Below are positions 39,868-49,348 of a stretch of 64,000 nucleotides of DNA, one piece after another; position 1 is the stretch's first letter; every line of letters begins with the position of its first letter. The stretch is from Wenzhouxiangellaceae bacterium. GTDB lineage: Bacteria; Pseudomonadota; Gammaproteobacteria; Xanthomonadales; Wenzhouxiangellaceae. The notes under the pieces were generated by a model. The model searched no databases. It was given only the letters and a program-made list of their open reading frames with translations, and was not told where the DNA came from. Where the stretch lies: the NCBI GenBank assembly GCA_007695005.1, contig REEQ01000066.1:1-64000 (forward strand), in the 5' to 3' direction. Both the position numbers and the translations under genes were made by a program.

Positions 39868-41757
39868 ATGTCGATAGAGACCCTGCTTCAGGAACATGCC
39901 GAGAAAGACCTGCTCCGCTTCATTACCTGCGGTTCCGTGGATGATGGCAAGTCGACGCTGATCGGGCGTTTGCTGTTTGATTCGCGCCAGGTCTACGAAG
40001 ACCAGCTGTCGGCGGTCGAGCGTGATTCGCGCAAGTGGGGCACCCAGGGCGAAGCCACCGATCTGGCCTTGCTGGTCGATGGTTTGCAATCCGAGCGCGA
40101 GCAAGGCATCACGATCGATGTCGCCTATCGCTATTTTTCGACTCCGACTCGCAAGTTCATCATTGCCGATACGCCTGGCCATGAGCAGTACACCCGCAAC
40201 ATGGCGACCGGCGCATCAACGGCCGATGCCGCCGTGATTCTGGTCGATGCGCGAAGAGGCTTGCAGACTCAGACCCGACGTCACAGCTTCATCGTTTCCC
40301 TGCTGGGCATCGAGCAAGTGGTGGTCGCGATCAACAAGATGGACCTGGTCGACTACGATCAGGCACGCTTCGAGAACATCTGCGCAGACTACCAGGCCTT
40401 TGCCGACAAGCTGGATTTCGCCGCCATTCACTGTTTGCCGGTGGTTGCCCTGCATGGCGACAACATGCTTGAGCAGTCAGATCGCATGCCCTGGTACCAG
40501 GGCCCACCGCTGCTTGGCTTGCTGGAGAGCCTGCCGACCCGGCAGCAGCGCAGCGACGGCCAGTTCCGCTTTCCTGTTCAGTACGTCAATCGCCACAGCT
40601 CGGACTTTCGCGGCTTTGCCGGTACCGTTGCCAGCGGGCAGATTGAATTAGGCGAGCGCGTCATGGTCGTGCCTTCCGGGCGCCAGACCGAAGTGGCGGG
40701 GATTGTCTGTTTCGACGGCAACCGCGAGCGGGCCACGGCTGGTGAAGCAGTGACCCTGACCCTGACCGATGAAATCGACATCAGCCGCGGCGATATGCTG
40801 GTGCGCCCCGATGCCCGTCCGCGGGTGGCCGAGGCATTGGATGCCCGGGTCGTCTGGATGGTTGATCAGCCGCTGCTGACCGGTCGCCAGTACGACATCA
40901 AGCTCGGCACCCGCACCATGTCGGCCACGCCCGAACTGATCCACCACCGGATCGATGTCAACACCCTCGAGCATCAGCATGTCGAGCAGCTTGATCTGAA
41001 TGAAATCGCACTGGTCCGCTGGCGGCTGAGCGCGCCTGCCGCCTTCGACAGCTATCGCACCTGCCCGGCAACCGGTGCCTTTGTCATCATCGACCGGATC
41101 AGCAACCTGACCGTAGGTGCCGGCATGGTCGTGCGGCCGGTGACCGACAGCCTTGCGGACAAGTCGCAGAACGTGGTCTGGCACGAGCATCGCATTGCCA
41201 AGAGCCAGCGCGCCGGTCAGAAGTCCCAGCGCCCGGCCGTGCTCTGGTTTACCGGCCTGTCCGGGGCGGGCAAGTCCTCGGTGGCCAATGCCCTGGAAAT
41301 GGCCTTGTTCCAGCGCGGGTATCACTCCTACCTGCTCGATGGCGACAACGTCCGTCACGGACTCAACCGCGACCTGGGTTTCACTGATGAAGACCGGGTC
41401 GAGAATATTCGCCGCATCGGCGAAGTGGCCAGGTTGATGGCTGATGCCGGGCTGGTGGTCTTGAGCGCCTTCATTTCCCCGTTCCGCGCGGACAGGGCGA
41501 TGGTCCGGGAATTGATGGAGCCAGGCGAATTCGTCGAAATCCATGTCCAGGCCAGCCTTGAGACCTGCGAAAGCCGCGACCCCAAGGGTTTGTACGCTCG
41601 CGCCCGCGCCGGCGCCATCCGCAACTTCACCGGCATCGACTCCCCCTACGAAGCCCCGGAGAAGCCCGAGGTCATCCTGGATACCGAAACCCTGTCCATC
41701 GAGGAATGCGTGGATGTCCTCCTCGACTACCTGAAGAGCCGCCGCATCCTGGTTTAG
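39868..41757 (+). CDS. cysNC: Bifunctional sulfate adenylyltransferase subunit 1 / adenylylsulfate kinase
   Basis: GTPase [40 protein letters not shown]-terminal APS kinase [18 protein letters not shown]. Confidence 0.96.
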   Translation: MSIETLLQEHAEKDLLRFITCGSVDDGKSTLIGRLLFDSRQVYEDQLSAVERDSRKWGTQGEATDLALLVDGLQSEREQGITIDVAYRYFSTPTRKFIIADTPGHEQYTRNMATGASTADAAVILVDARRGLQTQTRRHSFIVSLLGIEQVVVAINKMDLVDYDQARFENICADYQAFADKLDFAAIHCLPVVALHGDNMLEQSDRMPWYQGPPLLGLLESLPTRQQRSDGQFRFPVQYVNRHSSDFRGFAGTVASGQIELGERVMVVPSGRQTEVAGIVCFDGNRERATAGEAVTLTLTDEIDISRGDMLVRPDARPRVAEALDARVVWMVDQPLLTGRQYDIKLGTRTMSATPELIHHRIDVNTLEHQHVEQLDLNEIALVRWRLSAPAAFDSYRTCPATGAFVIIDRISNLTVGAGMVVRPVTDSLADKSQNVVWHEHRIAKSQRAGQKSQRPAVLWFTGLSGAGKSSVANALEMALFQRGYHSYLLDGDNVRHGLNRDLGFTDEDRVENIRRIGEVARLMADAGLVVLSAFISPFRADRAMVRELMEPGEFVEIHVQASLETCESRDPKGLYARARAGAIRNFTGIDSPYEAPEKPEVILDTETLSIEECVDVLLDYLKSRRILV

Positions 41758-41844
41758 TGATCGCTCAAGCCTTGCATGAACCCCGATCCGGACAGACTGC
41801 CATAGGGTGCTTCGCCGCCGGCACAGTGGCTCCCGAAGGGCCGC

Positions 41845-41998
41845 CGCACAAGCGCCGTGGGCAGGGCAGGCGAAGCCGCATGGCGGTATTCGCGAAGCGA
41901 ATGAAGCCTTGCGAGCGTAGCCGTTGCCCGTGTTGCACTCGCTTGAATTGGCGACGGCCAGTCCTGCGCTCGCGCGCCTTGCCCACAACGCTTGTGCG
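41845..41998. repeat. Unannotated inverted-repeat element, 23-bp termini, about 154 bp
   Basis: CGCACAAGCGCCGTGGGCAGGGC (41845-41867) vs inverse of 41976-41998 (CGCACAAGCGTTGTGGGCAAGGC): 20/23 match; internal hairpin ATTCGC-gaa-GCGAAT at 41888-41902. Confidence 0.65.
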
Positions 41999-42055
41999 AC
42001 GGCTGAGCGTTACCGTGTTGCCGCGTGGACCACTAGGGTGGCGAATAAGGCAGGT

Positions 42056-42682
42056 TTAGAGAAACTGGCCGAGAACGGGTTCGACTTCGAAGCGCTGGCG
42101 GAACAGTTCATCTGGATCGATGACCTGGATCAGGACCGGCAATATCAGCTCCAGCGGATCGTCCAGGCCGCTCAGCGTCAGGCTGATCTGATGCAGAAAA
42201 GCCGTGTTGAACTCGCTGTCGGCATCGGCGCTGAGGATGATCTTGATCCGCTTGGCGGAGCCCGTCGCAATCTCCCCATGCTCCGACTCCAGCGCGATCT
42301 GGCTGCCATCGGCGCGAGTCTGGCGCGCCGTCAGGCTGACCGCTGCATCGCCATTGTTCTCAATCAGCAGCCAGGCATGGGCGCGACGACCCGGCGGCAG
42401 GTCGGCGGTAATGACTGCTTCACCGGCGGTGGAACAGTTGACTTGTTCGCCCAGCTCGGCACCGCGGCCGACGCTGACCACGACCGGCAGCTGGCTGGAG
42501 GCGGCCAGCACACAGCTTGCCGGCGATGGCGGTGACGGCGGGTCTGGTGCCGGTCGGCCTGAACCGCGCTGCTGGGCACCGGGGCTGGCAGAAGCCAGCA
42601 GCATGCATCCAGCAAGGGCAATCGGTCCGAACGAAAACAGTGCGCGCATGGAGTAGGTGGTAAGGGGTCTTCGATTCAGCAA
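42056..42682 (-). CDS. Secreted protein of unknown function with near-C-terminal DELFRQRFE motif
   Basis: Signal-like ALFSFGPIALAGCMLLASASPGAQ; C-term VIDPDELFRQRFEVEPVLGQFL. Confidence 0.6.
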   Translation of the reverse strand: MLNRRPLTTYSMRALFSFGPIALAGCMLLASASPGAQQRGSGRPAPDPPSPPSPASCVLAASSQLPVVVSVGRGAELGEQVNCSTAGEAVITADLPPGRRAHAWLLIENNGDAAVSLTARQTRADGSQIALESEHGEIATGSAKRIKIILSADADSEFNTAFLHQISLTLSGLDDPLELILPVLIQVIDPDELFRQRFEVEPVLGQFL

Positions 42683-42768
42683 CTAGTGTAGTGCCTTGCG
42701 CGATCAATGTGAAACGCAAGCCTGATGTACCATCCACCCTCAAGTATTCTGGATCAGGCGCCGACCCC

Positions 42769-43338
42769 ATGGCCGATGAAAAGCTGAATCAGGTCAATGA
42801 GCTGCTGAAGCGCTTTTCCGAGGGTGATGAGACCGGGCTGTATGATCTGTTGCCCATGGTTTACCAGGAACTTCGGGCAATGGCCGGTCGCCAACTGGCC
42901 GCGCAGGGGCGCGATCATACCCTGCAGGCCACGGCGCTGATCAACGAGGCCTATCTGCGCCTGGCCCATCAGGAGTATCACAGCTGGGAAGACAGGCGGC
43001 AGTTTCTGCTGGTGGCTGCGACGGTGATGCGTCGGGTGTTGGTCGATTACGCGCGCGGGCGGAATGCGGCCAAGCGCCCGCAGTCCAACCTGCGCATCGA
43101 TATCGAGACCGATGATCTGGGCGGGGATTTCGGGCCTGACCTGCTTGCTCTCGACCAGGTGCTCGAACAGCTGGCCGAGGTCGACGAGCGTCAGGCGCGG
43201 ATTGTCGAGCTGCGCTACTTTGCCGGCTTGAGCATCCACGAAACGGCCGAAGCGCTGGAGGTGTCCGACCGCACGGTCGTGCGTGAATGGCGAATGGCCC
43301 TGGCCTGGCTCAAGCGTCGTTTGAGTACCGGCGAATAA
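42769..43338 (+). CDS. RNA polymerase sigma factor, ECF subfamily (TIGR02999-like)
   Basis: LQATALINEAYLRLAHQEYHSWEDRRQFLLVAATVMRRVLVDYARGRNAAKR; LSIHETAEALEVSDRTVVREWRMALAWLKRRL. Confidence 0.9.
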   Translation: MADEKLNQVNELLKRFSEGDETGLYDLLPMVYQELRAMAGRQLAAQGRDHTLQATALINEAYLRLAHQEYHSWEDRRQFLLVAATVMRRVLVDYARGRNAAKRPQSNLRIDIETDDLGGDFGPDLLALDQVLEQLAEVDERQARIVELRYFAGLSIHETAEALEVSDRTVVREWRMALAWLKRRLSTGE

Positions 43339-43353
43339 TGGGCACTGGGGCGA

Positions 43354-45813
43354 TCAGGGCGACCCCAGCGCTCTCTCAACCTCGGCCAGGCGGCCACCAA
43401 TGACGGCTTCCAGGTCCGGGCGCTGCAGCTCGCTGCCGGACTGCAGCAAGACCAGGGCGCGCCGGTAGCTTTCAGCGGCCTGATCCAGCTGCCCCTGCAG
43501 TACCAGAGAGCTGCCAAGGATATCCAGGCCCGAGACCAGGTAGACCACCTCGACACCACCGATCCGGTCCGCCCGCGCTTCCAGGTCGGGAAGAATGTCG
43601 CTGATCAATGCTTCCGCGCTGGCCGGTTCGCCCTGGCGCAGGTGCAAGGCGGCAAGATTCGCGATCGACAGGCGGTACAGGTAGTGGTCGCGTCCGGCGA
43701 CGTCCTCGATCATCCGAGCCGAGGCACTGAACGCGGCCATGCTGTCATCATTGCGGCCGACGCGGGACAGGGCAACGCCGAGATTGCCGATGGTGTTGGC
43801 AAGGCGTTGGCTGGGGCCAATCAGGCGTTCGTGATCGCTGATCAAGTCCTGGTAAAGCTCGACCGCCCGTTCCGCATCGCTGGGTAGCAGGGCAGTGGCG
43901 TAGACGTAGCGGCCACGCAGCCGGCGCGGATCACCACTTTCATAGATTGATTCAGCCAGTGTCTGCGCGCGCCGGGCCGTCGCCAGCGCCTGGTCGCTGT
44001 CTCCCTGGAAAACCAGGGCCCCGACCAGGGCAGCGAGCGCTTCGAACAAGAGCTCCCGGCTGACGGCGTCCGGTCGGCGCTCAAGATCTTCGACGATCGA
44101 CTCCAGTCCCGCAATGCTCGTGGCCAGCGGCTGCTCGAGGATATTGGCCTGGTTGCGCAGCAGTCGAATCCGGGTCCGCAAGGCCTCCTGTTCATGGTTC
44201 AGTGCCGCCTGTTCAAACAGGGTCATCGCCTGGCGATCGGCGGCGATCGCCTCGGATGCGCGGCCGGCCGAATCCAGCGCTGCACCAATTTCGGCCTGAA
44301 TCAGCGCCAGCTCGCGCAGGCTGCCGGCAGTTGCGGGGCGGGACTGTGCCTCCTCCAACAGCGGCAGCGCTTGTTCGCCCAGGCCAAGCGCATTGTAGGC
44401 CCGCCCCAGGGTCAGATACATCGAGCTCATCACGGCCGGGTTCTCGCCGGCTGCGCTGACCAGCTTGCTGGTGCCCAGGTCGAGAATTTCGCGCACCGTT
44501 ACCTCGTTGCCGCGCGAGGGCAGCGAATCGGCACCGGCCAGCAGTTCGCTCATGAACTCGGTCACGGCTTCGGCCCGGTCGCGCTCCCACGCAATGCGTT
44601 GCAGCTGGGATTCGCGGTCAAGCATGAAGACAACAAGCACGGTGGCAGCAAGCAGGGCGGCGACCACCGACCAGCGGTGGCGCCAGCTCAGTCGCCTGAC
44701 CCGATACAGGGCCTGGCCGCGACGGGCCTGAACCGGCAGCTGCTTGAGAAAGCGCTGCAAGTCTTCGGCCAGTTCGCGCACCGAACCATAGCGCTGCTCG
44801 GCATCGCGGCGCAGCGCCTTGAGGACGATGGCATCGAGGTCGGTCGACACCGAAGGTTGGCCACGTTCGCGCGCAGCGCGCGACGGCGGCTTGATTTCGC
44901 CGGCGAGGATTGCCGAGGGCATCAGGTGCGGGCTGCCGATCTCGTCGAACGGGCGTGCGCCGCTGAGCAGTTCATACAGCACCACGCCCAATGAATACAC
45001 ATCGGTGGCGGTGGTCAGGTCACCGTTTTCGATCTGTTCGGGACTGGCATAGGCCAGGGTCAGCGCCGTATCGCGAGTTCGGGTCAGGGTCTCCAGGTCC
45101 TGATCCGGCACCAGCAGGCGGGCGATGCCGAAGTCCAGCAGCCTGGGTTCGCCTTCATCCGTGACCAGGATATTGCTGGGCTTGAGATCGCGGTGGATCA
45201 CCATGTGGCGATGCGCGTAGTCGACCGCCTCGCAGACCTTCAAAAACAACTCGATTCTGCCGCGGACGTCAACCTGCCGGGTCTGGCACCATTCATCGAT
45301 GCGGATGCCGTCGATGTACTCGGTCGCGAGAAAGGGCCGGCCCTCCGCGGTCAGGCCGCCGTCGACCAGGCGGGCAATATTGGGGTGGTTCAGGCGCGAC
45401 AGGATCTGTCGCTCGGTCGCCAGGCGCCGGGCCAGGCTGGCATCATTGCTTTCAGTCACCTGGAGCAGCTTCAGCGCCACTTGCTGGCCGATATCGCTGC
45501 GCTCGGCGAGGTAAACCACGCTCATCCCGCCCTCGCCCAGCCGCCGCAGCAGACGGTAATCGCGCGGCAGCGGGACTTTCAGCGAGACTTCGCTCAACAC
45601 CTGCTGAGCGGTGGCCTGAAACTGTTCGGGCAGGTCATCGTCGCTGGCGTCCTCGGCAGCGCTGATCAGCCAGCGCACTTCTTCCATCAGCGCCGCATCG
45701 CCAGCGCAGGCCTTCGTCAGCCACTCATCACGACCAGACGGTGGCTGGTCCAGGGCTTCCATGGCCAGTGTCTTGGCTCGACGGTAGGTCTGGGTGGCGT
45801 CACTGGTGCTCAT
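43354..45813 (-). CDS. Serine/threonine protein kinase with C-terminal TPR region
   Basis: YRLLRRLGEGGMSVVYLAERSDIGQQVALKLLQ; VIHRDLKPSNILVTDEGEPRLLDFGIARLL; single TM then TPR-like repeats. Confidence 0.92.
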   Translation of the reverse strand: MSTSDATQTYRRAKTLAMEALDQPPSGRDEWLTKACAGDAALMEEVRWLISAAEDASDDDLPEQFQATAQQVLSEVSLKVPLPRDYRLLRRLGEGGMSVVYLAERSDIGQQVALKLLQVTESNDASLARRLATERQILSRLNHPNIARLVDGGLTAEGRPFLATEYIDGIRIDEWCQTRQVDVRGRIELFLKVCEAVDYAHRHMVIHRDLKPSNILVTDEGEPRLLDFGIARLLVPDQDLETLTRTRDTALTLAYASPEQIENGDLTTATDVYSLGVVLYELLSGARPFDEIGSPHLMPSAILAGEIKPPSRAARERGQPSVSTDLDAIVLKALRRDAEQRYGSVRELAEDLQRFLKQLPVQARRGQALYRVRRLSWRHRWSVVAALLAATVLVVFMLDRESQLQRIAWERDRAEAVTEFMSELLAGADSLPSRGNEVTVREILDLGTSKLVSAAGENPAVMSSMYLTLGRAYNALGLGEQALPLLEEAQSRPATAGSLRELALIQAEIGAALDSAGRASEAIAADRQAMTLFEQAALNHEQEALRTRIRLLRNQANILEQPLATSIAGLESIVEDLERRPDAVSRELLFEALAALVGALVFQGDSDQALATARRAQTLAESIYESGDPRRLRGRYVYATALLPSDAERAVELYQDLISDHERLIGPSQRLANTIGNLGVALSRVGRNDDSMAAFSASARMIEDVAGRDHYLYRLSIANLAALHLRQGEPASAEALISDILPDLEARADRIGGVEVVYLVSGLDILGSSLVLQGQLDQAAESYRRALVLLQSGSELQRPDLEAVIGGRLAEVERALGSP

Positions 45814-45961
45814 GGGAGAAAGCTGTGTACATGAGGCCAGTCAGATTACGCTATTCTCACTGCCCGTGCAGCGCCAGGCGACAGCGCGAGCCGGAGCTGC
45901 GCGCGCTGTCTGCAGGCCTCGCCAGCGTGTCGTTTCGACCCAATGCCGAACAGGAGGTGAC

Positions 45962-47032
45962 GTGAGCAAGCAAGACCTTGTCGACCAGCCGCGCGCAACG
46001 CGCGAAGAAGATCAGTTTGACCTGGCGGCCGTGGATGCCTGGTTGAAGCGCCATGTCGAAGGGCTCGATGGATTGCCAGAGCTGGCCCAGTTCTCCAAGG
46101 GAGCGTCCAACCTGACCTACCGCCTGCGCTATCCCGGCCGTGATCTCATCCTGCGCCGTCCACCTCCGGGTACCAAGGCGAAATCGGCTCACAACATGGT
46201 CCGCGAGCATGACATCCAGCAAGCGCTGAAGGCCGTCTATCCCTACGTCCCCGAGATGCTGGCGCTGTGCACCGACGAGGCGATCATTGGCAGTGACTTC
46301 TACGTCATGGAGCGGATCGAGGGAATTATCCTGCGAGCCAATCTGCCGCCCGGCCTGAGCCTGGAGGTCGGGCAGGCCGGCGAGCTGTGCCGGTCGGCCA
46401 TTGATCGCTTGATCGAACTGCATTCCGTGGACGTCGAAAAAGCTGGCCTTGAGCGCCTGGGCAAGGGAGAAGGCTACAACCGTCGCCAGATCGAGGGCTG
46501 GTCGGGACGGTTTCGCAAGGCCAGAACCTGGAACGTGTTGTCAGGGCGCTATGTCATGGACTGGCTCGCCGAGCATATTCCCGACGAAGTTGCGATCCGC
46601 GTCATCCACGGCGACTTCCGCTTCGACAACCTGGTGCTCGATGCATCGGATCCGATGAAGATCATTGGCGTGCTGGACTGGGAGCTGGCCACCCTGGGAG
46701 ATCCGCTGATGGACCTGGGCAACTCTCTGGCCTACTGGGTGCAGGCTGATGATGATCGATTCTTTCGTGGTTTCCGGCGCCAGCCCACACATATACCCGG
46801 GATGATGAAGCGCGCCGAAGTTGTTGAATATTATTGTGATCGTATGAGCTTGCGGCCGGACAACTGGGCCTTTTACGAGGTCTACGGCCTGTTTCGCCTG
46901 GCCGTCATCGCCCAGCAGATCTATTACCGTTATCATCACCGCCAGACCAGAAACCCGGCCTTCCGCCACCTGTGGCTGGCGGTCAACTACCTGCTCTGGC
47001 GCTGCCGCCGCATCATCCGCAGCCAGGCTTGA
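45962..47032 (+). CDS. Phosphotransferase (APH/ACAD10-like) family protein
   Basis: AGGAGGTGAC RBS then GTG; LAQFSKGASNLTYRLRYPGRDLILRRPPPG; VIHGDFRFDNLVLDASDPMKIIGVLDWELATLGDPLMDLG. Confidence 0.9.
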   Translation: MSKQDLVDQPRATREEDQFDLAAVDAWLKRHVEGLDGLPELAQFSKGASNLTYRLRYPGRDLILRRPPPGTKAKSAHNMVREHDIQQALKAVYPYVPEMLALCTDEAIIGSDFYVMERIEGIILRANLPPGLSLEVGQAGELCRSAIDRLIELHSVDVEKAGLERLGKGEGYNRRQIEGWSGRFRKARTWNVLSGRYVMDWLAEHIPDEVAIRVIHGDFRFDNLVLDASDPMKIIGVLDWELATLGDPLMDLGNSLAYWVQADDDRFFRGFRRQPTHIPGMMKRAEVVEYYCDRMSLRPDNWAFYEVYGLFRLAVIAQQIYYRYHHRQTRNPAFRHLWLAVNYLLWRCRRIIRSQA

Positions 47033-47202
47033 GGCTTTGCCGGATCAATGGCAAAGGGACAGGAGCCAAAAAGAACACAGCAAACACGGAAGCACTGATT
47101 GAGAATTTTCCTGGTTTCCATGGCTCCAGCAGTCTTTGCAACAGGCAGAAAACGTATCTGCAAGTTTCGGTTTTTTACAGGGTGTGAACGTGGAGAAGAT
47201 TC

Positions 47203-47790
47203 ATGATGAGTGGTGAGACGGTGTTTTCCAATCGGGGGGTGGATGCAACAGAGTTGCCGGATTACCGTGATGTGGCGCTGAAGCCGGTGGTGGCAGCTTA
47301 CCTGCCGCATGCGCTGCTGACCACCGGGGGGTTCTGGGCCGTGGTGGTGTTGATTGCTCTGGTCGCACCGCGGCTGCCTTTTGTTGAACTCGACCTTGGC
47401 TGGTGGCCGGCGCTGGCGCTGGTGCCGGCGGTCTGGTTCACCGTGCTGAGCTGGATGGATGCGCGGCGGCGCGGCTGGGCGCTGCGCGAGCATGATCTGA
47501 TCTATCGCTCAGGCGTGATCTGGCGCAAGACCGTGGTCGTGCCGTTTGCCCGCATCCAGCATGTAGAGACCGCCAGCGGACCGCTGGAGCGCTGGTTCGG
47601 GCTGATGCGGGTCAAGTGCTTTACCGCTGGCGGCATGATGGCAGACCTCACTGTCGAGGGGCTCGACGAGGCTCTGGCCCAGCAAGTGCGCCAGTACCTG
47701 CTCGAACAGATTCGCGATGACGTCGAGCCGGAATCGCCCCCGGCCGGGGCAGTGACCAACAGGACCGAGGACGACCCGGACCATGGCTGA
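47203..47790 (+). CDS. Bacterial PH (bPH2/DUF304) domain membrane protein, YdbS-like
   Basis: REHDLIYRSGVIWRKTVVVPFARIQHVETASGPLERWFGLMRVKCFTAGG. Confidence 0.85.
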   Translation: MMSGETVFSNRGVDATELPDYRDVALKPVVAAYLPHALLTTGGFWAVVVLIALVAPRLPFVELDLGWWPALALVPAVWFTVLSWMDARRRGWALREHDLIYRSGVIWRKTVVVPFARIQHVETASGPLERWFGLMRVKCFTAGGMMADLTVEGLDEALAQQVRQYLLEQIRDDVEPESPPAGAVTNRTEDDPDHG

Positions 47791-49291
47791 AGCCGAGTGG
47801 CAGCGCCTGGCGCCGCTGGCGCTGGTGTTTCTGATTCTCAAGGGTTCGCAGAAGTTCGTTCGCGAGAACCTGTTTCTGTTCGTCGGAGCTGGAGCCGGCG
47901 CGGCCTTCCTGGACTGGATTGGTCCGCGCGAGCTGCTGCTTGGGCTGCTCGCCGTGCTGTTGATCATCCTCGCCAGCGCCATGATCTACCACCGCCGCTT
48001 TCGTTTTCGGCTGGAAGAAGATGCGGTCAGGGTCCGACGCGGTCTGCTGGTTCGCCGCGAGCTGAGAATCCGCTTTGGCCGGGTGCAGAACATTCAGCTT
48101 GGCCAGCCATTCTATTTCCGGCCCTTCGGCCTGGTGCGTTTCAGCCTGGAAACGCCGGGTGCCGCTGAGAAAGAGGTAGAGCTGCCGGGTATCCCGATGG
48201 CCCTGGCCGAGCAGATGCGTGACCGTATTGCCGGGGTGGCCGAACCGGCGCCTGACTGCGAGCACCTGGAAGCTGCTGCTGATGATGAGATCGTTTCGAT
48301 ACCAGCTGAAAGCGAGCAGCTGCTGTTCGCCGTTACCAGCTGGCGACTTTTCGTGCATGGCCTGAGCAGTAATCAGATCTGGTTGCTGGTCGGTGCTTTT
48401 GTCTATCTGTTTGGCACCTTCTCGGAGCGCGCATTGCGTCGCCTGTCCGATACGGAAATGTATGAGACTGTATCCGGCACCGCTGCCAGCGGTCCCTGGC
48501 TGTGGGTGGCCCTGGTCATCCTGATTGCTGCCGGCCTGTTCATCCTGTCTGGTCTGCTGGCGCTGGTGCGTTTTCACGGATTCCGCCTGCTTGATCGAAA
48601 GGGAAGGGTGGTCGGAAGCGGTGGCCTCCTCGACCGGCGCGAGCAAACCGTGCGCCGGACCAAGATCACCGGTCTGACCCTTCGCCAGACCGCGCTGGGC
48701 CGGCTCTGGGGAGCCTGGTACCTGATGGTGCGCCAGACCACCAGCGGCGCCAACGAGGTTGATTACACCCGTCAGGGTTTCGTCGTGCCCGGCTTGAGCA
48801 GGGAAGATATGGGCCTGGTCGGTGATCTGGTGACCGGCTGGCAGGTGCCCGAGTCTTTCTCCCCGATCAGCGCCCGCTATCGCCAGCGCTACTGGTTGTT
48901 CAACCTGCTGCTGTTCCTGCCGGCGCTGATTGCGCTGTCAACTTGGTTGGGCCAGGGTCACTTTGTTGTCGTGCTGGTGGGCCTGGCGCTGGCCCTGGCT
49001 ACACTGCTGACCCACTTGCGCTATCGGCGCTGGGGTTGGTCGCTGAATGGCTACCAGCTATGGGTGCGTCAGGGCCTGCTCGGTCACAGCCTGGAAGTAT
49101 TCGAAATCGACCGCGTCCAGCAGACCCAGATCACCCAAAGCCCTTACCAGCGTCGCCATGATCTGGCCAGTCTGAATCTGGTTTTGCCCCAGGGCAGTGT
49201 CAGTATTCCGTTCTTGCCGTTGGAAGAGGCGGCGGCTTTGGCCAACCAGGCGCTGTATGCGGCGGAAACGTCAATGATGCACAGGGTTTGA
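47783..49291 (+). CDS. Bacterial PH (bPH2/DUF304) domain membrane protein, YdbT-like
   Basis: Three bPH2-like modules, e.g. VRVRRGLLVRRELRIRFGRVQNIQLGQPFYFRPFGLVRFSLETPG; 8-bp overlap with preceding gene. Confidence 0.85.
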   Translation: MAEAEWQRLAPLALVFLILKGSQKFVRENLFLFVGAGAGAAFLDWIGPRELLLGLLAVLLIILASAMIYHRRFRFRLEEDAVRVRRGLLVRRELRIRFGRVQNIQLGQPFYFRPFGLVRFSLETPGAAEKEVELPGIPMALAEQMRDRIAGVAEPAPDCEHLEAAADDEIVSIPAESEQLLFAVTSWRLFVHGLSSNQIWLLVGAFVYLFGTFSERALRRLSDTEMYETVSGTAASGPWLWVALVILIAAGLFILSGLLALVRFHGFRLLDRKGRVVGSGGLLDRREQTVRRTKITGLTLRQTALGRLWGAWYLMVRQTTSGANEVDYTRQGFVVPGLSREDMGLVGDLVTGWQVPESFSPISARYRQRYWLFNLLLFLPALIALSTWLGQGHFVVVLVGLALALATLLTHLRYRRWGWSLNGYQLWVRQGLLGHSLEVFEIDRVQQTQITQSPYQRRHDLASLNLVLPQGSVSIPFLPLEEAAALANQALYAAETSMMHRV

Positions 49292-49345
49292 GGCGGGGAA
49301 GGGAAAAGGGAGAGGAAAAGTCCTCTCTCCTCTTCCTTCTTGCTG
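49291..49345. terminator. Candidate hairpin between convergent genes (purine tract / pyrimidine tract)
   Basis: gggagaggaaaagtcctctctcc: GAGAGGA/TCCTCTC arms around aaag. Confidence 0.4.
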
Positions 49346-49348
49346 CCC

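Noticed and set aside
41706-42535. Short + strand ORFs (41706-42059, 41924-42535) over the inverted-repeat element
   Set aside because: Arg/Pro-rich, no motif, overlap a better supported - strand secreted protein and the repeat element.
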